A stretch of DNA of 64,000 nt, from contig CM055106.1 in assembly GCA_029204225.1 (NCBI GenBank), positions 18,610,149 to 18,674,148 on the forward strand, given 5' to 3'. A program made the translations under genes and the position numbers. The stretch's first letter is position 1, and each line of letters starts with the position of its first letter. The notes beneath the pieces were generated by a model. It ran no database searches and was not told the DNA's origin. It worked only from the letters and a program-made list of their open reading frames with translations. Of the stretch, positions 23,067-32,707 are shown in pieces. This stretch comes from Diphasiastrum complanatum (Eukaryota; Streptophyta; Lycopodiopsida; Lycopodiales; Lycopodiaceae).

Positions 23067-23879
23067 TTATTCATGGGGTTGATCTTCTGCTTCCTGCTGC
23101 TCTGGAGTATGGGGCTCAACATTCTGATTTGATGCTTGTCCTGGATCTCCCTCTTGAATTGGCAGTAGTGTGAAGATCTCATGGCCTCTTTCATCCTTCA
23201 GTCCAGGGAATGTGGACTCATCGAACTTCACATCTCTACTCGAAACAACCTTCTTTGTGGTTGGATTGTAGAGCCTGTACACTTGTGATCCATTCGAGTA
23301 CCTGACCATGATTGTTTGCTCTGATTTATCATCGAGCTTACTTCTTTTTTCTTTTGGAATGTGTTTGTATGCTGCACATCCAAACACACGCACGTACGAT
23401 AGATCAGAGTTTCTACCTGTCCACATTTTGTACAGTGTTTTGTTTTTCACGACTGTCGTTGTAGATCTATTTTGTAGGTGTACTGCTGCAGCTATTGCCT
23501 CAACCCAGAATTGACTTGGCAATCGAGTCTGTGCCATCATGCATCTGGCTCCTTCGACTAGCGTCCTGTTTCTTCTTTCTGCGACACCATTATATTCGGG
23601 TGTGTACGCAGGAGTGAATTGATGCTTTATCCCCTGTTCTTGGCAGAATTTAAAAAATTTTGTGCTCTTGTACTCACCTCCATTGTCAGATCTGATGACC
23701 TGAATCTTCTTTGAGGTGTGTCTCTCTACAAATGCCACGAACTTCTTGAAAGAGTGAAACGCTTCAGATTTTTTCTTTAGGTAGTAGATCATTGTCATCC
23801 GACTGTGAACGTTAGGAAATACCTCCATCTTGAGAGCGAATCCACTTTCATCGGTCCATAGACATTTGAGTGGACGAGC
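23067..23879 (-). pseudogene. copia element 1 integrase
   Basis: The first catalytic position reads LVHSNVYGP instead of the usual HSD/HTD. It lies just upstream of a frame break at about 23830. The continuous frame 23828-23067 then has the second Asp in VIRSDNGGEYKS and the Glu in YTPEYNGVAERRNRTL, the C-terminal VRVFGCAAYKHIPK segment and a linker rich in Q/E/P before RT. Confidence 0.85.
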
Positions 23880-24470
23880 TCAAGAACTTTTTTTGGCTCT
23901 TCTTCCCTCATGTGTGAATGGATTCCGATGTTGTTTGCCTTTTTGACAGGCTTCGCAAAACTCAGTATCAGGTCTGGATATCTTCAAACCTGTGACTATA
24001 TCTTTCTTGCACATGTCATACAGGCTCCTCATGTTCAGATGGTACATTCTTCTGTGCCAGAGCTGATCTTCATTTTCTGATGCATTTAGTATGCTATCAG
24101 AATTGCTATCTTGGCTTGGTAGAGATTCCCTTCTCTGCATCCAACTGTTAGCAATTTGTTTGTTGTTTTCTCGATCATTCGACATGTATTGCCATCGAAT
24201 AAAACTCGAATTCAAGATCTGCCATCTTGGAGACTGATAGCAGGTCTTTTCTCAATGAAGGTACGTAGAGTGTTCCTGGCAGCTCTGCTTGACTTGACAG
24301 TGTTCGCAGCTGTAGAGTCCCGATGCCTTTAACATCGTGTCGGCTCCCATCATCTAGAATCACTGCTCTGTTGTTTTCGAGCTCTCTGAAGTCGATCAAG
24401 ATTATCTTGTTGTAGGTGATGTGTGAGGTTGCTCCTGAATCAATGACTACATCATAGTCTTGTTCATGTA
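23880..24470 (-). pseudogene. copia element 1 protease/GAG-pre-integrase
   Basis: The frame that ends at 24175 carries DDGSRHDVKGIGTLQL and LYVPSLRKDLLSVSKMADL (C-terminal half of the aspartic protease). The next frame, ending at 23880, carries LWHRRMYHLNMRSLYDM and F-C-E-A-C-Q-K-GK (GAG-pre-integrase zinc site). They are separated by frameshift. Confidence 0.8.
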
Positions 24471-24710
24471 ACTTGTTGAAGCTTCATCAAGTATTGTGAA
24501 AGCTTCATCACCTCTATCTGCATCCTTGGATGACTCTACAACATTTGCTTTTTTTAACTTTGTTCTTTCTTTTTGGGTTGAATATGCAATCGTATGTAGA
24601 GTGCCCCTTCTTCTTGCAATGCATGCAAGGTATCGTTGGATTGAACCATCACTTATTGGCTATGTGTCCTGATTTGTGATTTTTCGTTTTTCTTTTTTTG
24701 ATTCTATTCT

Positions 24711-25494
24711 GCTCTAATTCGTGTTGATCCAAATTGTGTATATATCTCCACTGTGTGGAGTTTAGAAGACAGCTAAACAGAGAATCACAAGACAAGTAAA
24801 CGTTAATCAGCTAGCTGGTTATTCTCTGTCGTGTTGGGAAAAGAGTGAAAGAGGGTGTGAGAAACTAAAATAGCTCGAAAAGAAATGAACACGAAAAGAA
24901 ACGAACTCGAACGAAAAGTATTCGTGCGCAGCGCGAAATGAGCTACATTACTCTTTCTCTAAGCATGACTACGCCTATCAGAAACGAACAGAATGTTAGT
25001 GATAGAAATCACGGTCGATTTGATTACGTAGCCAAACGTTAAGTAGCAAAAACATCAGAAGGATAATTTGTCGCGAACAGCTAGACAAATTATTATTCAC
25101 GAATAGTTTGCAAAGAGTTAGACTGAGCTCGACTGATAATCAGTCACGAATAAGTCGTGAAAGACAAGACTAAATATTAGTCACCAACAGTTAGACTAAT
25201 AATAATTCGCTAAGAATAGATTACCAGATTGAGCAATAAGAGAGTCAGACAGATTATAGAAAAGCATAGCAATATTGACACAAATCTGAACGTAGGACAA
25301 GACAGAGCTGTTATCAGATTAAGTATAGCAAAATATACATGTCAATAATGTTGTTGAGCACAAGACGAAAGCGAAAAAAACTACGTGCTCTACAAAGCTA
25401 ATCCAATCTGTAAGAAGGAATAAACTTATATCTGACAATACAAAAGAATCAATGCGCAAGGCATCTACTTCACCTATCTCTGATAAGTTTCTAA
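24711..25494. other. LTR-like or leader sequence without genes
   Basis: AT-rich with many gaacgaa, cacgaat and agac words, and repeated short motifs (attagactaataataattcg-like). Composition and position suggest the 5' LTR or leader of copia element 1, later split by the element at 25495-27859, with 27860-28050 as a possible continuation. I could not show terminal repeats. Confidence 0.35.
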
Positions 25495-26041
25495 TGCTAT
25501 TATTTTTCACACACACTAGCTGTTGAATACGCAAAATGGTATTCAATATATATATACACAATTTTACAGGTGTGAAGATGAAGAAAGTACAAAGTGGATG
25601 TGTTGTCTGTAGGAGATTGTGGGTGGCTGCTGTCGTTGTCAAATTTGTTAGCATAGTTGCATGGGGTGAGCGTGAAAAAGCCGCAACATCAACCTTTGCT
25701 GAAATGAACGTTGGTGAAGATGTGAAAAATGCAACACTCTGACAAATGCCTAAGGATTTGATTTATAGGGTGCCTTTGCTTTTCCTAGGGCACCTCCGAC
25801 ATTTTGTAAGGCAGTGTTGTCTTTTTCACTGTCACAAAGCACGTGTAAAAACATAGTGTCGCATTTTTTGCATTTTTCACCTATGAAAAATTACTTGTAT
25901 TTATGTAGACAATCGAGTTTCTTTCGCCTGTCTTCTTTTACATTTGAATATGCAAACTGTGCGACAACATGAGTAAAAATGTAGCATGAATAGAGGCAGA
26001 TTAAAATAGGATTTAGGAGAGTAGAGGAGATAAATCCAACA
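25495..26041 (-). repeat. 3' LTR of copia element 2
   Basis: 547 bp on the - strand from TGTTGG to ATAGCA. It contains a TATA-like run (tatatatatacac at about 25545). Homologous to 27339-27859, with several small indels. Confidence 0.85.
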
Positions 26042-26048
26042 CCCCCCC

Positions 26049-26546
26049 TTAATCTGGATCCATGAATGCCTTCATCTTCAGAATAAGCAATGCACAAAAT
26101 TTGTTGTATGCATTAACACTTAATGCCTTCATGAATATATCTGCAACCAATGTGCTTACTCCTAGAGTGAAATCTAGGTTGGTCGATAAGGAAATAGCAC
26201 TCTGATTATCACAGATTGTAGGGCTGTACTGATACAGATTAAGGTTTGATAGTAAATTTCTCAACCAAAACGCTTCCTTAATAGATTGAGAAGCTGCAAT
26301 GTATTCTGCTTCTATAGAAGAAAGTGCGATAGAGGTTTGCTTACGACTGTTCCATGAGATAGGGCCATCGTTGAAGAAGAATGTAAATCCAGATGTGGAC
26401 TTACGATTGTCTACATCTCCTCCCCAGCTTGCATCTAAAAATATCCACAAAGCTGATGAAGATTGTCGTTGCTGACATTTCCATAGCAGATGCACTGGTC
26501 CATGGTAGCTCGAATATATCTTATGACTCTTATGAGAGCCTTCCAA
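26049..26546 (-). pseudogene. copia element 2 RNase H
   Basis: Shows DASWGGDVDNRKSTSGFTFF, KQTSIALSSIEAEYIAAS and CDNQSAISLSTN, with a shortened join to LVADIFMKAL (the HTKHI segment is missing). The frame closes at 26049 just before the polypurine tract. Confidence 0.88.
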
Positions 26547-27261
26547 TGGGTAATGCCAGGATTAGCCATATATTGGCTGAGTGAGCTTACAACAAAAGAG
26601 ATGTCTGGTCTTGTACAGACCATTGCGTACATGAGAGATCCCAATATCAATCGATAAGGATACTCTCTCATCTGCTCCTCTTTCTGCTTGGTCTGGAGAC
26701 ATTGGTCCTTTGACAAATGTAGGCCTGGATCCATTGGTGAGTGAGCTAATTTACAATTCATTAGATTGTATCTGTTAAGAACATTGTGAAGAAACCTTTG
26801 TTGAGTGATGTAAATTAGTCGTCTCGTTCTATCTCTATGGATTTGAATGCCCAAACAAAAGTGAGCTTCGTCTAGATTAGTCATGTCGAACATGAAAACA
26901 GCATCTGCTTAGAATCCTTGACCAAATTGGTATTGTTGCTGAAGAGCAACGTATCATCCACGTATAAGGTGATGATAATGAAGGATTGCTGCACTGACTT
27001 GGAATAGACATTGCAATTAGCACTGCTTGGTTTGATTCTTTGTTCGATGGGGAATGTGTTGATCCTCTGAAAGCAAGCTCTGGCAGACTGTTTCAAGCCG
27101 TAAAGTGCTTTGTGGAATTTACAGACATGATTCTTCATACCTTCCAAAACATATCCTTCGGGCTGGATCATGTAGATGTCTTCTTGTATAACTCCATTCA
27201 GATAAGCTGTTTGTACATCAAGTTGATGTACCTCAAGGTCGGCAGCTGCAACATAAGACAT
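26435..27261 (-). pseudogene. copia element 2 reverse transcriptase
   Basis: The frame from 27261 has VHQLDVQTAYLNGVIQEDIYM (first catalytic Asp), ALYGLKQSARAC and the intact LYVDDTLLF box. A frameshift near 26890 moves to a frame with EAHFCLGIQIHRDR, SPMDPGLHL and YRLILGSLMYAMVCTRPDI. The start is created by a deletion and is not a true initiation site. Confidence 0.88.
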
Positions 27262-27338
27262 GAGGGCTTAGATCGACGAATGCTTGACTACCTTCTACAC
27301 CTGTAACAACGCCATACATATCTCTGATAAGCTCTTGA

Positions 27339-27859
27339 TGCTATTATTTTCACACACACTAGTTGTTGAATATGCAAAATGGTATTCAATATATATATAC
27401 ACAATTTTACAGGTGTGCAGATGAAGAAAGTACAAAGTGGATGTGTTGTCTGTAGGAGATCATGGGTGGTTGTTGTCGTTGTCAAATCTGTTAGCACAGT
27501 TGCATGGGGTGAGCGTGAAAAGTCGCGACGTCAGCCTTTGCTGAAATGAACGTTGGTGAAGATGCGAAAAATGCGACACTCTGACAAATGCCTTAGGATT
27601 TGATTTACAGGGTGCCTTCACTTTTGTAAGACAACGTCATCGTTTTTGCCTGTCACAAATCACTTTTAAAAACACAGTGTCACGTTTTTTGCCTTTTTCG
27701 CCTGTGGAAAATTACTTGTATTTATGCAGACAGTCGAGTTTTTTCGCCTGTCTTATTTTACATGTACATGCAGACTGTGCGACAACATGAGTAAAAATGC
27801 AGCATGAATGGAGGCAGATTAAAATAGGATCTAGGAGAGTAGAGGAGATAAATCCAACA
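27339..27859 (-). repeat. 5' LTR of copia element 2
   Basis: 521 bp, TG...CA ends. Differs from the 3' LTR by scattered substitutions and indels of up to about 25 bp, which indicates an old insertion. Confidence 0.85.
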
Positions 27860-28913
27860 TGTTGTGGCTAACTGTTTTAGCTGAGCTTGGAGTTCAATAC
27901 GCCACACTCGTCGAGCTGCCAGGTGGCAGCTCGAATTGTTTTTGTTCGTGTCGTGTCGCTTCGTTTCGTGCTTCAGGGTTTCCGAGGTATGTTTGCCACT
28001 CGCTTCGCTTTGTTTCATTTTGCTACAAAATTAGTAGCAAGTTGTAGGCTATGAGAAGTAGCACACAACCATAGGTCTCTTTGTGGTACACATAGATGAT
28101 TCTCTTAATCTCTTTCCAACTATCAATGCTTTACATAGCTAAAAAAAAAAATTACTTAGTCCATTAAGGTTGAGTTGCCACTTGACTTGTCAAACAATGA
28201 AGAACAAAAACCAGTTTGAATTGCCCCTACTTTGTAAAAGGCCCTTGCCACCTTATTTTTACCAAGGTGGCGACTGAAGCTCAATCTAATAGGGAGGAAA
28301 GATCGTTTTTTCCACCTTTGTATCATTGGCATGCCTCTATTCTCAATAAGAAATTTTTGGGCTCCCCAATCTAAAAAACCACCCTAAGTTTCGAGTCCTC
28401 CACTATGAACCTTTGACCTAGTATTCACTACAAACCATGTTGTCCCTTTCACCTCCATTCTCCTTGAGGTTGAGCTTGTGTTCTTGGGAGATGCCAATAA
28501 GGCGGTTTAATATAGCTTTATTTGTATGTGACGTTCCATTGGGGCAGCCTTGATCTAGATGCCCTCTTGGATTTTGGATATTTTCAATGCTATGGTATTT
28601 TTGATGTTATCGTTAATGCATTAAATTTTCCTACATGCAGTGTAACTTTTTTATTTTAATACTCATTTGTATGCCTCTACAGTTAATTGCAAACGACATA
28701 TTTCTTGCAGCAATAGGGAGAAAGCCATTTAACTTGGGTGGTTAGGTTTTGTGTAGAAAATACAACATAGAGAACTTTTAGACATTTTTTTATTATATTG
28801 CAATGGAATTTGACATCACTTCCTTTCATTACTCTACAATCTACATAACATATTAGACTTTGCCAAGAGATGGAGCACTAGCTTCGAGGTGAGCTTATTT
28901 CATTGCGGCCAAG
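27860..28913. other. No gene seen
   Basis: 27880-28050 is rich in ttcgtgtcg/cgcttcg words like the LTRs at 58245 and 62705, and has a perfect hairpin cgagctgcc/ggcagctcg at about 27911-27932. The remainder is AT-rich and shows nothing. Confidence 0.4.
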
Positions 28914-29385
28914 TGTCACATCCATGTCCAGTATGTGGGATTCGGAATAATTCCTGACATGGATAGCCGGTCACTCCAGTGTATGTGGTTATTAGTTATG
29001 CCTCGTCATTCCGGGCTTGACCTGTAAAGTAATTAATAATCATATGAGGGCCCATACCTATAATTGGACATAGGAGCACTTGCATGGTATTTGACTGCTA
29101 TAATGCAAGACTAGGAGGTCAATTTCTATTCCAGGTTGCATGGAGATCCTAAGAGGAATATCCTCTCCTCATGGGACAGAATATATACTAGTGGAAACTC
29201 GCCCATCTACCTATTGGATATTCTGATTCTTGTAGCCAGGAGCCCCTCCTCTCTTGCATTCATTCACCATGGCATGGGGGTGAAGTGATTAGGGTATTGA
29301 CTAGCCATTTCCTATTGGTTGGGTGCTCCACTTTTTGGTTGCATGCAACAGGATCTAGTCGGATCTTCACTAGGCGATCCTTACA
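28914..29385 (+). repeat. Lone LTR with TG...CA ends
   Basis: Begins TGTCACATCCATG and ends CCTTACA, one base before a perfect initiator-Met primer site (TGGTATCAGAGC, 29387-29398). 472 bp. The TGTCACA start is frequent in Ty3/gypsy LTRs. No second copy is in the window, so this is a 5' LTR of a truncated element. Confidence 0.7.
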
Positions 29386-30190
29386 ATGGTATCAGAGCTT
29401 GGATTTGCATCAATCGGAATGTGGAGCTGCTTCTTGTTTTTTCTTAGCTTTTTGGTGGTTTCTCCTTGCTTGTTACTTCCAAGTGGTGGAATTGATCTCC
29501 AAGTGAGTGACTTCTCTGAATTTGGTGTACTTTCAGCCAATTGATAATGATTATGGATTTTCTCCATAGATTTTGATGGAAATCAATGGATTGTTTTACC
29601 CTTTTTGTGATTTTTCACCTAGAATTGAAAATTTTGGCTTGGAATTTATCATTGCTACTGATATAGTACGTTTTTCAGATTGTACTTGCTGTTTTACAGT
29701 CATTATTGATTGGATCTAATGATTGCATGTCAGTTGAAAAGTCAAAATGGTGCTTAAAGAGTGACTTTTAGCCAAAAATTGGGGTTTTTGGACTAGAAAT
29801 GGGCTATAAAGACCTTAATTGACTAAAATCAGAACTTTTAGTGTTGGCATGTGATGGATTTACAGGGATTTGGGTCTGAGTGCACTCAATTGTAGGTTTA
29901 ATCCACCAATTTTGGTTAAAATTGGTCAAAATACATGGTTTTTGTACTAATTTTGGGGTTTTTTTTTCACAAAATTCATGGCCAATACTTTGCATACACA
30001 TTTTAAGAGGTGTAATGAAGCTTTCCCAAGGCTGTCATGAAGTTTGGTTAGGATTGGACATCATTGAGAGTCTCAAAATGTCAAAAAATAGTGTATTTTT
30101 GAGGACTTTTGAGCATGAATAAGTCTCATATGGTGGTCTGAACTTGTTGGATCTTGTTACAAGCTGAAAAATATGATGTATTTCCTCTGA
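29386..30190 (+). other. Retroelement primer site and untranslated leader
   Basis: TGGTATCAGAGCTTGG at 29387 is followed by about 800 bp of T- and G-rich DNA without an ORF, typical of a leader before gag. It stops where the divergent gene remnants start, so gag-pol is missing. Confidence 0.55.
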
Positions 30191-30199
30191 CTTGAGCCA

Positions 30200-31773
30200 T
30201 CATGCATCCAATTTGGTTGTGTGAGGCTTAGGCACCATTATGTTGAAGTTTTGCTTGTTGAAGGAGTCCAAAAATGCATTTTTTGCATGATCTGATCTTA
30301 TGATTACTTGCTGGACCTGATAGAAGAGAAGTGGAACAAGGCTTCCAATTTGGATTTCATTCAAATCACCGTGCCATTTCATTTTTGCAGCTTTTGCACT
30401 TTGCCTATTCTTCCTTGAGCCCACATAAATTTCATGTTCCTCACCTTGCACAAGCTGCAAGAAATCATTATCTCGAGGAAGATCTGAAGGTTCGACAGCC
30501 GTAGTTGATGTTCCTAATTTATGAGGCCAATGAAATTCATCAGTTGTTGATGTATGTTCGAGATTGAGCAAACTGATTTTTTGTTCCTCGAAAAAGTCCA
30601 TCCACCAATGCTGATCAAACTCATCAAAAAAATGATAAGCTATTTGAATACTTGATTCCAAAAAATTTAATGAGACAAATGGATCAATCTCACGATGTTC
30701 TCTTTGCGCCTTTTTTCTTCTAGAAAGGACTTCAAGGGAGACAATACAACAAGCTTGATTTGAGTCAATGGAATGTTAAGCAAAAATCGAACTCCTTCAA
30801 GAGGTAGCCACAAAACTAAATTTGAAAATAGTTTGCCCCATAATAATATAATGCCTGATTCGTCACATTTGATTTTAAACTGGTGCTGAAAGCTAATATC
30901 ATTAATATTAGCTATGCATCGCTCTGTTTCGTTGGACGCCTTAACATAATCGTGAAAATCATATGTGTGTCTGATTAATGACATGTTTGGCTTTGGCACA
31001 TACGATTCCTCAACAATGTTTTGAAGCACTAGTAATGAAAATGCTTTCTTGCGTCTCAACCTCTTAGAAAAGCAACTAAACATTTGATCAATTTGTGTGT
31101 GTCCTACCAACAAAAATCCTATTTTTACTTTTTTGAATTTTTTTTTCTCCACCAGCATAGACAAGTATGTCAAAACAGTTTGGTTTTTATTTTCCCTAGC
31201 AGTGTTGTCAAGCTGCAAATAAAGTATTTCTGGAAGATTTTCACCAAATTCGCAAATTATCTTATGTACAATGGTGATCGTCAAATTTGGATCATTTTGA
31301 ACATTGGGATAATTAAAAAAGACCTTGGACTCCAAAGTGCCATTAAACACAAGTGCTCGAACGAGATGAACCTGAATCAAATTTTTGGGCACTCTGAAAA
31401 AATGAGACAACATTATTTTCTTCTGATCCATGCCATCAATAACAAGGCCTAGATATTTTTGTGGACATTCCAAACATTTCTTTCGATGCTTGGCCAACTT
31501 TTGTCTTTCAACTGTTTGTTGATCTCTGTGCAGTTGAAGAGCTTTTGCAGCATCCACTGAAAATACAATGATTCACTTATTTAATAGAATAAAGATCATA
31601 CCATAATGGTGTTCAAAAAGACTGCAAATATTATCCGGCAAGTGAAAATATAAGGAATTAGGCAATTTCTCTCCGTGCACATCTATGAAATGCTTTAGCC
31701 AAGCAGTTGCATTTAGATTATTTTCATTTTTTAACTTTGTTTTATGCTTAGCATGGGTATTAAATTTTTGCAT
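30200..31773 (-). pseudogene. DUF7869-like, DDE-transposase-like gene remnant
   Basis: Two exons join in frame: 31773-31602 (donor ATG/GTATGATC) and 31556 onward (acceptor TTTTCAG/TGGATG). The second exon has LGLVIDGMDQKK, a segment FNYPNVQNDPNLTITIVHKI, LYLQLDNTARENKNQ and GFLLVGHTQIDQMFSCFSKRL. From memory these match a widespread family, often found in transposon-like contexts, annotated as DUF7869. Invariant Asp/Asn/His residues in DGMDQ, DNTARENKN and GHT...ID suggest a metal-dependent nuclease fold, which is inference. The frame closes at 30667 and similar C-terminal sequence continues in another frame from 30661 to 30200, so a frameshift is present. The N-terminal part of the family is missing. 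It points away from the palindrome array. Confidence 0.55.
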
Positions 31774-31824
31774 CAGAAAATATTCATGTTTTAATTTGTA
31801 TTCATCTTCTTAAAACATGAGTAA

Positions 31825-32435
31825 CCTATGCTCAGCATAGGTGCTTGCACCAGTCCTCTCCTCTAACCTATGTTGATCATAGGTTGTGTTCGGGTCCTTA
31901 GTAACATCCTATGCTCAGCATAGGTGCTTGCACCAGTCCTCTCCTCTAACCTATGCTGAGCATAGGTTGTGTTTGGGTCCTTAGTAACATCCTATGCTCA
32001 GCATAGGATTCCGACGTTCTATTCTAACCACGGTTTGACCTATGATGAGCATAGGTTGCATCTGTGGTCCTCTTCTAACCTATGCTCAGCATAGGTTAGC
32101 AAGCAAATTGCGAAGAAATCCTATGCTGAACATAGGTTAGACTAGAGCGCGCGAGTAACGACCTATGCTGAGCATGGGCTAGAAGACAACTAGAGATGCA
32201 ACCAATGCTTAGCATAGGTTGTCACTCGCGTGCGCTAGTCCAACCTATGCTCAACATAGGATGTCTTCGCAATTTGCTTGCTAACCAATGCTGAGCATAA
32301 GTTGGAAGAGGACCAGAGATTCAACCTATGCTCAGCATAGGTCGAAAGGTGGTTAAAATTGAAAATCCCGCCGGCTTCCTATGTTGAGCATAAGTTGTTA
32401 CTAAGGACCCGAACACAACCTATGTTCAGCATAGG
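31825..32435. repeat. Phased array of 15 copies of a 17-bp palindrome
   Basis: The unit is CCTATGCTSAGCATAGG, self-complementary except for the centre base. Copies start at 31825, 31867, 31908, 31950, 31991, 32039, 32079, 32120, 32162, 32202, 32244, 32285, 32325, 32378 and 32419. Twelve of fourteen steps are 40-42 bp, close to four helical turns; the other two are 48 and 53. Spacers of about 24 bp differ between neighbours but are mirrored about 32190. The array lies between the - strand DUF7869-like remnant and the + strand ORF set. It is not a CRISPR array, because the spacers are mirrored and the context is eukaryotic. Confidence 0.97.
31842..32007. repeat. 83-bp direct duplication inside the array
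   Basis: 31842-31924 and 31925-32007 agree at about 80 of 83 positions, each spanning two palindromes. This duplication explains why the left flank has three more palindromes than the right. Confidence 0.93.
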
Positions 32436-32436
32436 T
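31949..32436. repeat. Large inverted repeat made of palindromes
   Basis: 31949-32178 and 32202-32436 are imperfect reverse complements including the spacers (for example gcaagcaaattgcgaag on the left and cttcgcaatttgcttgc on the right). Copies 4-9 pair with copies 15-10 in order. The only length difference is the 48- versus 53-bp spacer. Confidence 0.93.
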
Positions 32437-32707
32437 CGCTACTCGTATTTTTCTTGTTTTACAAGGCTTTGTATGAGAAAAGTGATTTGAGATAGTTTAG
32501 TAAGAATTTTTAGTAAAAAGTGATTTGTTGAATTTTTCATCAAAAGTGATGTGTTGAATTTTTAGTTTTGTTTTTTAAAGATTTTTCACAAAAACGGCTT
32601 GTCTTATTAAAGTTTTCAGTATTTTCATTAAGGTAGTGTTTTGAATTTTCCTAAAAAATCTTTTTTCTTTTTTTGCAGATTTTCAATTGTCTTTGATAAT
32701 TTACGAA

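Larger units (their letters stand above)
22021..24700 (-). mobile_element. Truncated Ty1/copia element (element 1)
   Basis: Read on the - strand from about 24700: a zinc knuckle (C-M-H-C-K3-GH-STYD-C, about 24620), a protease box (IDSGATSH-like, about 24440), GAG-pre-integrase, integrase, an N-terminal RT block and an RNase H end. Frames are broken repeatedly, and the RT core between 22590 and 22300 is lost. The RNase H stops short of its normal ADIFTK end, where the template-switch structure begins. No LTR pair was found. The family differs from the neighbouring element at 25495-27859 but resembles the one at 58245-63683 in its RNase H wording (QSSCEAEY, DPVFHS.TKH). Confidence 0.85.
25495..27859 (-). 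mobile_element. Short copia element (element 2) with two LTRs
   Basis: LTRs at 27339-27859 (5' on the - strand) and 25495-26041 (3') are clearly homologous. A polypurine tract (ccccccc on +, 26042-26048) precedes the 3' LTR, whose first bases read TGTTGGATTTATC. Between them only the last two thirds of RT and RNase H remain. Gag, protease, integrase and the start of RT are deleted. The primer-site-like CTTATCAGAGA follows the 5' LTR. Confidence 0.9.

Noticed and set aside
31825-32435. CRISPR-like array (17-bp repeats, about 24-bp spacers)
   Set aside because: Spacers are mirrored and duplicated, the repeat is a near-perfect palindrome, and the surrounding genes are spliced plant sequences. 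No cas-like gene.
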